Part shown: positions 9,642 through 17,850 of the stretch, piece after piece
How positions within the stretch are numbered: the first letter of the stretch is position 1
How the letters are laid out: each line of letters opens with the position of its first letter
Origin: Siccibacter turicensis LMG 23730
GTDB taxonomy: Bacteria > Pseudomonadota > Gammaproteobacteria > Enterobacterales > Enterobacteriaceae
Reading direction: 5' to 3'
Assembly (NCBI RefSeq): GCF_000463155.2
Contig: NZ_AWFZ01000028.1
Span: forward strand, 124,001 to 188,000
Length of the DNA: 64,000 nt
Notes under the pieces: model-generated
Database searches by the model: none
The model's input: the letters and a program-made list of their open reading frames with translations, nothing else
Told to the model about the DNA's origin: nothing
Made by a program: the position numbers and the translations under genes

Positions 9642-11024
9642 TTATCTGGCCAGCGGCTTGTCGGTGGTCAGCGTGGTGTCGGAGAGTGACGCCTCGTCTT
9701 GCGTGCGCCGCGCCCGTCGCCAGGTGAGCGCTACGCCAAGGCCGTAGATGACGCCGATAACCACCAGCGCCGTGACGTTCTGCCAGGTCAGCAGCTGGAT
9801 AAGCAAATAGGTCACCGGGGAACCGCCCTGATCCATTGAGGCAACCTGCCCGCCGGCTTTCAGCGCACCGGCGTTGGCGGCCAGCTGGGTGTGCAGCCCG
9901 ATGGTCTGGGTGGCAATCCACAGCGTGATGCTCATGATGATGACGCCCGAGATCAGGGTGCGGAACAGGTTGCCGCGGTGTACCGCGACCGCCATCGCCA
10001 CAAAGAAGCCGATGGTGGCCAGATCGCCAAACGGCAGCACTTTGTTCCCCGGCAGCAGCACCGCTATGAGGATGGTCAGCGGAATAAAGATCAGGCTGGC
10101 GGAGACCACCGCGGTGTGACCGAGCAGCAGCGCCGGATCGAGACCAATCAGGAAGGACTGGCCACCAAACTTCGCCTGTAGCCGGGCGCGCGCCTGGCGG
10201 GCGATGGGCGTCAGGCCATCCATGATGGGCTTGATCACGCGCGGCATCAGCAGCATTACCGCGGCGGTTTTGACCGCCAGCTGCAGCACGCCTTTGACGT
10301 CGTAGGAGGCCAGCACCCCGATAATCGCCCCCATGATAAAGCCGACGGTCACCGGTTCCCCGAAGGCGCCAAAGCGCTTCTGCACATCGTCAGCGCTGAA
10401 GTGAATACGGCGCAGCCCCGGCACTTTCTCGATCAGCGTATCCACCAGCACCGCGATCGGGCCAAGGTAAGCGGAGGTGCCGTGCGGCACGGCAATGTCC
10501 TCAAGGCCGAAAAAGTCGCGGGTATCCCGGGCGAACCAGTCGCCGAGCTTGTAGGCAAAGGCGGCATGCACCACCACGCCCAGCATGCCCAGCCAGTACG
10601 AGCCGGTTGCCAGATGGACCAGCGCGCCGGTGAAGGTCATATGCCAGATGTTCCAGATATCGACGTTGACCACCCGGGTCATTCGCGTCACCAGCATCAG
10701 AATATTGACCCCGATGGCGACCGGAATGGCGATCAGCGCAATCTGCGACGCCCAGGTCATCGGCGAGGAGCCGGGCCAGCCGACGTCCACCACCTCCAGC
10801 CCGATCTCAAAATGCTCGGCCATCGCTTTTGCGGCCGGGCCGATGGAGTCAAGCATCAGCCCGATTACCAGCCCGATACCGACAAAACCGATACCGATTT
10901 GCAGCCCGGATTTGAAGGCGTCGCCCGCCTTCATACCGAGGCACAGGGAAAACAGGCCAATCACCACCGGCAGCATCACCGTTGGCCCCAGATCGAGGAT
11001 GTAACGCATGATTTCAGTAAACAT
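9642..11024 (-). CDS. gatC: Galactitol-specific PTS enzyme IIC
   Basis: Membrane channel subunit of the galactitol phosphotransferase system; it imports galactitol as galactitol 1-phosphate together with GatA and GatB. It has 460 residues from the ATG at 11024 (MFTEIMRYILDLGPTVMLPV), placed 4 bp after the gatB stop. The sequence is highly hydrophobic with roughly ten to twelve membrane segments and a short polar tail. Confidence 0.92.
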   Translation of the reverse strand: MFTEIMRYILDLGPTVMLPVVIGLFSLCLGMKAGDAFKSGLQIGIGFVGIGLVIGLMLDSIGPAAKAMAEHFEIGLEVVDVGWPGSSPMTWASQIALIAIPVAIGVNILMLVTRMTRVVNVDIWNIWHMTFTGALVHLATGSYWLGMLGVVVHAAFAYKLGDWFARDTRDFFGLEDIAVPHGTSAYLGPIAVLVDTLIEKVPGLRRIHFSADDVQKRFGAFGEPVTVGFIMGAIIGVLASYDVKGVLQLAVKTAAVMLLMPRVIKPIMDGLTPIARQARARLQAKFGGQSFLIGLDPALLLGHTAVVSASLIFIPLTILIAVLLPGNKVLPFGDLATIGFFVAMAVAVHRGNLFRTLISGVIIMSITLWIATQTIGLHTQLAANAGALKAGGQVASMDQGGSPVTYLLIQLLTWQNVTALVVIGVIYGLGVALTWRRARRTQDEASLSDTTLTTDKPLAR

Positions 11025-11028
11025 GGGC

Positions 11029-11313
11029 TTACTCCTGCAGCAGGACGAGGATTTTTTGCCGCAGCGCCTCAATGCCGACGCCCGAGACGAACGGCATACC
11101 GTGAACTACCGGTACGTCGCCGAAAGTGCGATCAACCCTGGCGGTGGTGCAGATCAGATCCACCCCATCGAGATAGGTGTCGATTTCATTCACCCGACAC
11201 TGGACCAGCTCCAGCGCAATCTGATGCTCATCGCACAGCTCCTGAATTTCTTGTGCGGCCAGGGTAGAGGTGGCGACCGCGCCTCCGCAGGCCACAATCA
11301 CTTTACGTTTCAT
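11029..11313 (-). CDS. gatB: Galactitol-specific PTS enzyme IIB
   Basis: Cytoplasmic phosphocarrier of 94 residues. Its N-terminal P-loop-like motif [10 protein letters not shown] contains the phosphorylated cysteine, Cys9. It is near-identical in pattern to E. coli GatB ([19 protein letters not shown]). It receives the phosphoryl group from GatA and passes it to the sugar entering through GatC. Confidence 0.94.
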   Translation of the reverse strand: MKRKVIVACGGAVATSTLAAQEIQELCDEHQIALELVQCRVNEIDTYLDGVDLICTTARVDRTFGDVPVVHGMPFVSGVGIEALRQKILVLLQE

Positions 11314-11346
11314 TGTTATTCTCCGTTTGCAGGTACAGGTTGAACG

Positions 11347-11805
11347 TCACGCCGCCGGCGTCAGGATGTGACGGCGAAAACACGCCGCCAGCTCCTGCTC
11401 CGGCACCGTTAACAGGCTGTCGATAAATGCCGGCAGCTGAAGCTGGCCGAACAGCGTCCGCAGCAGGCTCAGCTGCGCCTGCGGCTGGGTGACCACCAGG
11501 GCGATAATCAGTTCGGCGTTCACGCAGGCGTCATCGTCGGCCTGCCTGAAGGGAACCGGATACCGGGGACGAATCAGGTAGATGGCTGGCTCCCGCGCGT
11601 GGCTCGCATCGCAGTGCGGGATCGCCACGCAGTGATCCTCGAGCAGGATGCCGGTGGGGTACGCGGCTTCCCGCTCGCGCAGCGCGGCGGGATAGCTCTC
11701 CCGACACACCCCGGCCTTTACCAGGGTGTCGCCGATATGCGCCAGCGCCTCGCGATCGTCACGAAATACCAGCCCGGACGCGGTAAGCAGTCGGTAGCTA
11801 TGCAT
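11347..11805 (-). CDS. gatA: Galactitol-specific PTS enzyme IIA
   Basis: PTS EIIA of the fructose/mannitol type, 152 residues. The phosphorylated histidine is in the motif CVAIPHCD. It takes phosphate from HPr and gives it to GatB. The start overlaps the end of gatZ by 8 nt, so the two are likely translated together. Confidence 0.9.
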   Translation of the reverse strand: MHSYRLLTASGLVFRDDREALAHIGDTLVKAGVCRESYPAALREREAAYPTGILLEDHCVAIPHCDASHAREPAIYLIRPRYPVPFRQADDDACVNAELIIALVVTQPQAQLSLLRTLFGQLQLPAFIDSLLTVPEQELAACFRRHILTPAA

Positions 11806-13093
11806 GGTTCACCTGCCCTGCGCACAGATTTTGCGGTTGGCAGCCCCAGGCGTAGTCGCGCAGCACGTCCTGGATTTTGTCGATAATCAGGTTATGCGGA
11901 GTGGGCGTCAGGGTGCCGCTCAGCACGCGGTGGAACTGTTCAGGCAGATACTGGCTCAGCATCCCCAGCGGGAGCGTGACGCCGTTGAGGTTGTGCAGCA
12001 GCGTTTCCAGCGCGTGGCTGATGCGCGCATGGGGCCAGTAGTAGCGAATGCGGTCCGACAGGCTGAAATGAATGTCCACCAGCGCGTCCGACCAGGCCTG
12101 GCGGTAGTACTTTTTCCAGTAGCCCGGCTCATCGAGCATCACCTGATCGATAACCTGCATGATCCGGCTCTGGCTTTCAGGGGCGATCAGCGCCTGCTCC
12201 ATGCTGGCGAGGGCAAAGATCGCTTCGCGCATGGCGAAGGTCAGCGCCGGCCCGACCTTGAGGATCGCAAAGTGATCCTTCACCAGCGCCCGATACGCAT
12301 CGCGGGTCTGGTAATCGGTTGAGTGCGCTTCGTACACCACCGGGGTGGTGGCGATAAACTGGCTGAGCGGCTGGGCTTTTGCCGGGTCGTACTGCACCAC
12401 GCTGCTGTGGTCGAACTCTACCCCAGGCTGTACCACCAGGGCGATGATGCGGGGAATTGCCGCCTCCAGGCCGGCGTGCCGAAACGCGCGGTGGTGCAGC
12501 TCAAGGGTATCCGCCGCGTCTTCGGGACGGGTGACATGCACGCTGGCGATGGCCGAGGCTTCGCCGCCCGGCACTGGCACCTCCGTACCAATGACGTAGG
12601 TCAGCACCGCTTTCTGCGCCTCGGTGGCCGTAGCCTCCGCGACGGCGCCCAGCTCGGCGGCGCGCTCCGCTACCCGCGCCGGTGGCAGCGGGACGGGATC
12701 GTCCGCGCAGGCCATTGAGGCATCAAGGTGAATTTTGCTGAAGCCTGCCTGCACGTAGTCGGCGATCAGCACCCGGGCTTTTGCCATGGCCTGAGCAGCG
12801 CTCTCGTTCTGCCAGCAGTTCGGCCCCAGATGGTCGCCGCCGAGGATCAGGCGTGACGCCGGGAACCCCACCTGCCGGGCAATGGCCAGCACGTACTCGC
12901 GAAAGGCGGCGGGTTTCATGCCGGTATAGCCGCCGTACTGATTCACCTGATTTGAGGTCGCCTCAATCAGAACCTTGCGCTGGCTGTGCAGATCGAAGCG
13001 CAGCGCCGCTTCAATCACCAGCGGATGTGCGGAACAGACCGAGCAGATCCCGCAATCCACACCACGTTTATGCTGTTGTAGTAACGTTTTCAT
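11798..13093 (-). CDS. gatZ: Tagatose-1,6-bisphosphate aldolase accessory subunit
   Basis: GatZ/KbaZ family protein needed for stability and full activity of the GatY aldolase. It has 431 residues from the ATG at 13093; an in-frame start 30 nt upstream would add ten residues and lacks support. Typical segments are [20 protein letters not shown] and [13 protein letters not shown]. It is the first gene of the galactitol operon here, next to the divergent regulatory region. Confidence 0.92.
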   Translation of the reverse strand: MKTLLQQHKRGVDCGICSVCSAHPLVIEAALRFDLHSQRKVLIEATSNQVNQYGGYTGMKPAAFREYVLAIARQVGFPASRLILGGDHLGPNCWQNESAAQAMAKARVLIADYVQAGFSKIHLDASMACADDPVPLPPARVAERAAELGAVAEATATEAQKAVLTYVIGTEVPVPGGEASAIASVHVTRPEDAADTLELHHRAFRHAGLEAAIPRIIALVVQPGVEFDHSSVVQYDPAKAQPLSQFIATTPVVYEAHSTDYQTRDAYRALVKDHFAILKVGPALTFAMREAIFALASMEQALIAPESQSRIMQVIDQVMLDEPGYWKKYYRQAWSDALVDIHFSLSDRIRYYWPHARISHALETLLHNLNGVTLPLGMLSQYLPEQFHRVLSGTLTPTPHNLIIDKIQDVLRDYAWGCQPQNLCAGQVNHA

Positions 13094-13394
13094 CATTTCC
13101 TCCGAATGGCTGGCATTTACCATCGTTTCTTTTCGTTAATACCACAATTGCTTTCTTTTTGATGTGTGATCGCGATCGTTTAATTTCGTTTACCGGCGTC
13201 GCCAGGTAATAATGCGGCGGCGTAAGGCGAGAGAATGATTCGTTAAGTGAATGAATTAACGCTTTTTATTGAAGAATAATGAGGTTTTCGCGTTACTGGT
13301 TGGCGTAATTGCGCGGTGCTTCACAGGGTGATGAACGGCGTTTTACTTTCTAACCCTTTCGTTTTAGGATGATCACACTTTTTCGGGAGGTGGC
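13094..13394. promoter_or_regulatory. gatZ/gatR intergenic control region with a CRP-like site and repeated TTCGTTWA-like motifs
   Basis: The 301 bp spacer separates the divergent gatZ operon and gatR. A CRP-like half-palindrome TGTGA-TCGCGA-TCGTT lies at 13165-13180. A short motif recurs in the same orientation: TTTCGTTAA (13131-13139), ATCGTTTAA (13175-13183), TTTCGTTTA (13184-13192), ATTCGTTAA (13238-13246), and CTTTCGTTTTA (13357-13367). DeoR-family repressors often bind such repeats, so these are candidate GatR operators; this is inference from position and repetition. Confidence 0.5.
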
Positions 13395-14177
13395 ATGAAT
13401 ACGTTTGAGCGCAGAAACAAGATTGTTGAGATGGTTAACGGTGCCGGCAGCGTCATGGTTAACGATATTGCCGCCGCGCTGGGAGTAACGGAAGTGACCG
13501 TGCGCACCGATCTTCGCCTGCTGGAGGAGCGCGGCATGCTGACCCGCTTTCACGGCGGTGCCGCGCGCAGCGGCGCGCTGATCGCGCTCGACAGCGCGGT
13601 TGAGGGCAGCGAGGTCAGCCTGCACGATCGCTACCTGCTGGCGGCGGATCCCAAACGGCGCATCGCCATTGAAGCGGCAAAGCTGGTTAAAGAGGGCGAT
13701 ACCGTGATCCTCGACAGCGGCAGCACCACCAGGCTGCTGGCGGATGAACTGGCTGGCATGAGCAACATCACGGTCATCACTAACAACCTGCCCGCCGCCA
13801 ACGTGCTGCTGGAAAATACCGATATTACGCTGGTGGTGTGCGGCGGCACGCTGCGGCATAAAACGGTCTCTTTACACGGCAGCATCGCGGAGTACGCCCT
13901 GCGCGGGGTGTCGGCCAACCTGATGTTTGTGGGCGCCGACGGCTTTGACTGCGAAACCGGCATTACCACCTTTAACGAAGGCTATGCGATAAGCGGCGTT
14001 ATGGCGGAAGCGGCCCGACAGGTGGTGGTGGTCAGCGATTCCAGCAAATTTGGCCGCAAAGGTTTCAACACCGTTCTGTCGATCGACAGGATCGATACGA
14101 TCGTTACTGATAAAAACGCACCGGAAGACGCCATTAAGCGACTGAAAAGCAAAGGTAAAAAAGTGATTATCGTATGA
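13395..14177 (+). CDS. gatR: DeoR-family repressor of the galactitol operon
   Basis: 260-residue DeoR-family regulator: N-terminal winged helix (ALGVTEVTVRTDLRLLEERG) and a C-terminal phospho-sugar sensing domain (VILDSGSTTRLLADEL, then VVCGGTLRHKTVSLHGSIAE). It closely follows E. coli GatR. A GGAGGT ribosome-binding site precedes the ATG. It is divergent from gatZ, consistent with local control and probable autoregulation. Confidence 0.92.
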   Translation: MNTFERRNKIVEMVNGAGSVMVNDIAAALGVTEVTVRTDLRLLEERGMLTRFHGGAARSGALIALDSAVEGSEVSLHDRYLLAADPKRRIAIEAAKLVKEGDTVILDSGSTTRLLADELAGMSNITVITNNLPAANVLLENTDITLVVCGGTLRHKTVSLHGSIAEYALRGVSANLMFVGADGFDCETGITTFNEGYAISGVMAEAARQVVVVSDSSKFGRKGFNTVLSIDRIDTIVTDKNAPEDAIKRLKSKGKKVIIV

Positions 14178-14309
14178 TCGAGGTGACACGGCGTGACGTT
14201 TAGCGCTGCGCGCCGGCGAAAAATTTTTTTCCCTCAGCGAACAGTAAGATAGGCCCGATAACAAACGAAGCGCGCGGCAACAGCATTGCCAATCACCGGA
14301 AGTGACTTA

Positions 14310-14329
14310 TACTGGTTATAAATACAGTA
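14310..14329. promoter_or_regulatory. LexA (SOS) box upstream of umuD
   Basis: The 20 bp sequence TACTGGTTATAAATACAGTA matches the LexA consensus (TACTGTATATAAAAACAGTA) with only a few differences and keeps the CTG/CAG ends. It lies 20 bp before the umuD start codon, so LexA binding would block the promoter. Confidence 0.9.
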
Positions 14330-14349
14330 TAATTATCGGGACCGCTGCG

Positions 14350-14778
14350 ATGGCGCTATATCATTTATCCCCTTCGCCTCACACCGTTCGTTTACCGCTC
14401 TACCTTGAGCGGGTTTCCGCCGGGTTCCCAAGCCCGGCAGCAGACTACATTGATAACGCGATCGATCTGGTGAAGCACCTGATCCCACACCCCTCTTCCA
14501 CCTACGTGCTGCGGGTGTCGGGCGATTCCATGCGCGATGCCGCGATCGTTAACGGATCGCTGCTGCTGGTGGATGCCAGCCTGCGCGCGCGGCATGGCGA
14601 TATCGTGGTCGCCCGGCTGCGCGGCGACTTTACCGTGAAACGCCTGCGGCTGGTGCCAACCCCGCAGCTGTGTCCGGAGAATCCCGCCTATGCGCCGATT
14701 CCGCTCAGCGATGAAGAAGATGTGCATATCGTCGGGGTGGTGACCACGGTTATCCATACCCCCTCGCGCAACGGCTGA
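14350..14778 (+). CDS. umuD: UmuD-like SOS mutagenesis protein (S24 peptidase)
   Basis: 142 residues, self-cleaving partner of DNA polymerase V. RecA-stimulated cleavage would occur at Ala24-Gly25 in SAGFPSPAADY, the same position as Cys24-Gly25 in E. coli. The catalytic dyad is present at the canonical positions: Ser60 in SGDSM and Lys97 in FTVKRL. The ATG at 14350 was chosen because the upstream extension would lie in the LexA box. No umuC follows; the nearest umuC starts 8.8 kb further on under its own SOS box. Confidence 0.9.
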   Translation: MALYHLSPSPHTVRLPLYLERVSAGFPSPAADYIDNAIDLVKHLIPHPSSTYVLRVSGDSMRDAAIVNGSLLLVDASLRARHGDIVVARLRGDFTVKRLRLVPTPQLCPENPAYAPIPLSDEEDVHIVGVVTTVIHTPSRNG

Positions 14779-14930
14779 ACCTCATGGCATGGCGGCGCGT
14801 TATGGGATGGCATTCTGTTGCGCACCGCACAGGCGTGAGTCAGTACGCGGTCGCAGGTGGTGAGGTCAACGCCTAAAGCAGACGTAAGAAAACTGACGCG
14901 CACGCCAGACAGAGGGGCGCATCAGCCCGG

Positions 14931-15176
14931 TTATTCCTCGTGGCGGCGCGGCGCGCGGTGCACCCGCTGGGTTGACGCCGGGGCGGTGGCGAGCTTCGCC
15001 GCTGGCCGGATGGGGCGGCGTACCAGCTCCCCACCGCAGTTCGGGCAGCTACCGGCGAACACCTCGTCCGCACAGCGCGCGCAGAAGGTGCACTCGAACG
15101 AGCATATGCGCGCGTCCGGTGCGTGGGCGGGCAGATCCTGGTCACAGCATTCGCAGTTTGGTCGTAACGCAAGCAT
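14931..15176 (-). CDS. DUF1272 zinc-ribbon protein
   Basis: 81 residues, DUF1272 family, function unknown. Three cysteine pairs give a small metal-binding fold: CECC, then CSFECTFCARC, then CPNCGGELVRR. The N-terminus MLALRPNCECC and the ICSFECTFC core are characteristic. A GAGGAG ribosome-binding site precedes the start. It probably shares a transcript with the RidA-like gene 110 bp upstream on the same strand; both have the sequence GAACACCATG at the start. Confidence 0.85.
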   Translation of the reverse strand: MLALRPNCECCDQDLPAHAPDARICSFECTFCARCADEVFAGSCPNCGGELVRRPIRPAAKLATAPASTQRVHRAPRRHEE

Positions 15177-15287
15177 GGTGTTCTCCTCTGTTCCGCCTAC
15201 CCTACCCGCTGATGAGCGTCCCTGTAATACCTTTTCAGGACAGGGTGCGTGCAGAAAAGGACATCCCCCTGCCCGCCCCTGGCGTCG

Positions 15288-15692
15288 TTACTGACCTGCG
15301 CTTTCCGGAATGCGGGCGATAACTTTTATTTCAAAATCGAAACCCGCCAGCCAGTTGACGCCGACCGCCGTCCAGTTGGGGTACGGCGCCTCGCCGAACA
15401 CCTTCAGCCGTACCGGGTTGAGCAGGCCAAACTGCTTTTCCGGATCGGTATGGAACGTGGTGACGTCCACTACGTCATCAACGGTGCAGCCCGCGGCGGC
15501 CAGCACCGCTTCCAGGTTGGCGAAGGCCAGTTCCACCTGTTTGACAAAATCAGGCTCCGGGGAACCGTCCTCGCGGCTGCCCACCTGGCCGGACACAAAC
15601 AGGAGGTCCCCCGCGCGGATGGCCGCGGAATAGCGGTTGATGTTATACAGCGCCTGGCGGCCTGCCGGGAAAATTGCGTCGCGTGTGGTCAT
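15288..15692 (-). CDS. RidA-family (YjgF/YER057c/UK114) protein
   Basis: 134 residues. The RidA family hydrolyses reactive enamine/imine intermediates or acts in related deaminase steps. Typical features are AAIRAGDLLFVSGQVG, VDDVVDVTTFHTD and a C-terminal PYPNWTAVGVNWLAGFDFEI; the usual catalytic arginine position reads differently, so it may be a divergent subgroup. It faces the tetR gene across two palindromic operators and is likely controlled by that repressor. Confidence 0.82.
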   Translation of the reverse strand: MTTRDAIFPAGRQALYNINRYSAAIRAGDLLFVSGQVGSREDGSPEPDFVKQVELAFANLEAVLAAAGCTVDDVVDVTTFHTDPEKQFGLLNPVRLKVFGEAPYPNWTAVGVNWLAGFDFEIKVIARIPESAGQ

Positions 15693-15786
15693 GGTGTTCT
15701 CCAGTTCATCAGTAGGGACGCCCGCCCGCCGTCACCGGCATCGGGCTAATGCAAAACAGATCGCCGGGACTATGCTACAATCGAAA

Positions 15787-15803
15787 ACATACGCGGCGTA
15801 TGT
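15787..15803. promoter_or_regulatory. Palindromic operator 1 between ridA-like and tetR
   Basis: ACATACGCGGCGTATGT is an 8+1+8 perfect palindrome. A second near-identical copy lies 27 bp further on. Position between divergent genes and the palindrome size fit binding sites of the adjacent TetR-family repressor. Confidence 0.8.
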
Positions 15804-15813
15804 AAATTATTAA

Positions 15814-15830
15814 ACATACGCGACGTATGT
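15814..15830. promoter_or_regulatory. Palindromic operator 2 between ridA-like and tetR
   Basis: ACATACGCGACGTATGT differs from operator 1 by one base at the centre (G to A at the tenth position) and keeps 7 bp arms ACATACG/CGTATGT. It lies 35 bp before the tetR start codon. Confidence 0.8.
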
Positions 15831-15864
15831 CAAACACTATCGACATCTTTTTTCAGGAGCAGGT

Positions 15865-16476
15865 ATGGCAGCAAAACGACGCGCCGAGCAGGTGGAAGAG
15901 ACACGAGCAAGGCTGATTCAGGCGGCGCGAGCGGCGTTTTCCGGGAAAGGTTATGCCGCGGCGTCGATGGATGAGCTGACGGCGTCGGCCGGGCTTACGC
16001 GCGGGGCGCTCTATCATAACTTTGGCGATAAGAAGGGACTGCTTCAGGCGGTAATCGACCAGATAGACGGCGAAATACTCACCCGGATGCGGGAGGCGGG
16101 CGCGCGCGAAGCCACCCTGTGGGACGCGTTTATTACCGAAGCGCTGACCTATATCGAGATGTCGCTGGAGCCGGAAGTGCAGCGCATCATGCTGCTGGAT
16201 GGCCCGGCGGTGCTGGGCGATCCCTCGCAGTGGCCGAACCAAACCGCCTGTCTGCGTACCACCGCCGACACCCTTGAAGCGCTTATTGCCCAGGGTACCG
16301 TGCGTGAGGTCGATGCCGAAGCGGCAGCCCGGCTGGTGAATGGCGCGGCGCTGAACGCCGCCCTGTGGATCGCCGCCTCAGACGCCCCTCACGAGGTGCT
16401 CCCGCGCGCGATTAGCGCGTTTAAGGTGCTGATGTCCGGGTTACGGGTCCAGCGCGATGACAGCGCTGCATCCTGA
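15865..16476 (+). CDS. TetR/AcrR-family transcriptional regulator
   Basis: 203 residues. The N-terminal helix-turn-helix is clear (TRARLIQAARAAFSGKGYA, then ELTASAGLTRGALYHNFGDK). The C-terminal ligand domain matches the TetR_C family found beside RidA-like and DUF1272 genes (EPEVQRIMLLDGPAVLG). It is divergent from the ridA-like gene with two palindromic operators between, so it most likely represses both directions. The inducer is unknown. Confidence 0.9.
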   Translation: MAAKRRAEQVEETRARLIQAARAAFSGKGYAAASMDELTASAGLTRGALYHNFGDKKGLLQAVIDQIDGEILTRMREAGAREATLWDAFITEALTYIEMSLEPEVQRIMLLDGPAVLGDPSQWPNQTACLRTTADTLEALIAQGTVREVDAEAAARLVNGAALNAALWIAASDAPHEVLPRAISAFKVLMSGLRVQRDDSAAS

Positions 16477-17015
16477 GCAGATATAACCCCAGGCGGCGCT
16501 AACGGCTGCCTGCGTAAATTCCGGCAGGTGGTTCATCGCCGGGCAAATATATTGCTCGACGCACGCCGGATTATTCGCCGCCTTTTTTGCCAATACCGTA
16601 ATCCATGACGGCGTTGTCGCTTTGCCGAAAAGATGCCAGGAAATACCTTATAGCCGAAAAATAGTGCATTAGCTGGCGCCCTGCCCCATGAATAATTACG
16701 CACTCTTTTTGCATGAATTAGTTAATAGTTATTAATCAATAGGTGGTAAGCCCGTCAGCGCCCGCGCAGAAAGGGCTGGCGGCTCACTTCCCGCCGGGCG
16801 TTAACGGCATCTTTTGATAACAACAAACGGCGCCGCGGCGTGTATTGTGCCGCCGCTTTAACCCTCATCAAGCCCTTTTTTAACGGCTTAATATTCTGTG
16901 TGCCATATTTATTCCGGGCTTATCGCCCGGCTTTTTTTATCATTTCCCGCCAGGCTTACCCTTCTTTTGCGTCTTATTTACGCCACCCGAATGAGCGCCC
17001 CGATAATCCGCGCCG
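16477..17015. other. Gene-free stretch with an orphan terminator
   Basis: No convincing protein gene is seen in these 539 bp. The sequence is AT-rich around 16680-16750. A strong hairpin CCGGGC-TTATC-GCCCGG followed by CTTTTTTT lies at 16914-16938 on the plus strand, 440 bp after the tetR stop. Either the tetR mRNA has a long 3' tail or an unannotated small RNA ends here. Confidence 0.5.
16914..16938 (+). terminator. Rho-independent terminator of an unassigned transcript
   Basis: Six-base-pair GC stem (CCGGGC/GCCCGG), 5 nt loop, then seven T. It is oriented for plus-strand transcription and the nearest upstream gene on that strand is tetR. Confidence 0.7.
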
Positions 17016-17600
17016 CTATTTCTGCTGCTGACGAAAACGCGCCACTTTTGCCCGGTTACCGCACAGCGCCATGCTGCACCAGCGGCGGCGATGCGCTTTG
17101 GTACGATCGTAAAACCACAGGATACACTCCGGGTGCTCGCACTCGCGCACCCGCTCGAAATGCGGATCGCTCAGTAGCGACGCCGCCAGGGTGGCGATCG
17201 GTTCAAGCAGCTGAGCCGGGGTCTGGTAACCATAGATGCGTGTAATCTCCAGCGCACCGTCGTCGCCTTCCACCAGCTGCGGGTAACTGCTGGCGCACGC
17301 CAGATAGTGGTTCAGGGCCGCCGTATCCACCGGCTCACCCGCCTTTTTCTGCCCCACCAGCCGCCGGATCGTCTCGCGCAGCGCTCTGGCTTCCCGGAGC
17401 AGCTCCCCTTCTGCGAATGCCAGCGACTCTGGAACCACCACCAGCCCGGACTGCGCCAGCCAGCGTTTCACGTCGTCGTCGCGTTGCCAGGCATCCACCG
17501 CCTGCCCTTCTACCTGCGCCACGGTATTAAGAAAATCAAGCGCGCCGTGGTCGGCGATAAACAGTGCGCCGCCGGCATGCTGCGTTGCGTTATCAGACAC
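17016..17600 (-). CDS. CGNR zinc-finger transcriptional regulator
   Basis: 194 residues. The N-terminal ABATE-type stress-sensing domain (FIADHGALDFLNTVAQVEG) is followed by a C-terminal CGNR zinc finger: CEHPECILWFYD, then RRWCSMALCGNRAKVARFR, containing the name-giving CGNR motif. It is divergent from a dehalogenase-like hydrolase. Three copies of a 30-31 bp inverted repeat lie between the two genes and are the likely binding sites. Confidence 0.88.
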   Translation of the reverse strand: MSDNATQHAGGALFIADHGALDFLNTVAQVEGQAVDAWQRDDDVKRWLAQSGLVVVPESLAFAEGELLREARALRETIRRLVGQKKAGEPVDTAALNHYLACASSYPQLVEGDDGALEITRIYGYQTPAQLLEPIATLAASLLSDPHFERVRECEHPECILWFYDRTKAHRRRWCSMALCGNRAKVARFRQQQK

Positions 17601-17633
17601 GGGATACCTCCGTCAGAAATCGTGAAGCAGATC

Positions 17634-17664
17634 GTAACCTATAAAATTAATAATTAACAGTTAC
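17634..17664. repeat. Inverted-repeat element, copy 1
   Basis: 31 bp element: GTAACC, 19 bp AT-rich centre, then AGTTAC. It lies about 34 bp upstream of the CGNR regulator start on the minus strand, in a position to control its promoter. Two related copies follow within 180 bp. Confidence 0.7.
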
Positions 17665-17756
17665 ATCCTGATGGCAGGCGCGGATTTGCTTCAACCCCCT
17701 GATAACTAAGCGATCGTCTGAACAGCCTGGCCGATGACAAAGCGCCACACGCGTCT

Positions 17757-17787
17757 GTAACCGTTAAAATACATATTGACGGGTTAC
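17757..17787. repeat. Inverted-repeat element, copy 2
   Basis: 31 bp: GTAACC, 19 bp centre, GGTTAC. The outer 6 bp arms are a perfect inverted repeat. The AT-rich centre shares the TAAAATACAT core with copy 3. Confidence 0.75.
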
Positions 17788-17811
17788 AAAAGACGGTCAT
17801 ACTGACTGCAA

Positions 17812-17841
17812 GTAACCACTAAAAATACATTTACCAGTTAC
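17812..17841. repeat. Inverted-repeat element, copy 3
   Basis: 30 bp: GTAACC, 18 bp centre containing TAAAAATACAT, AGTTAC. It ends just before the ribosome-binding site of the hydrolase gene, so occupancy would probably block its transcription. Confidence 0.75.
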
Positions 17842-17850
17842 AGGAGTGCG

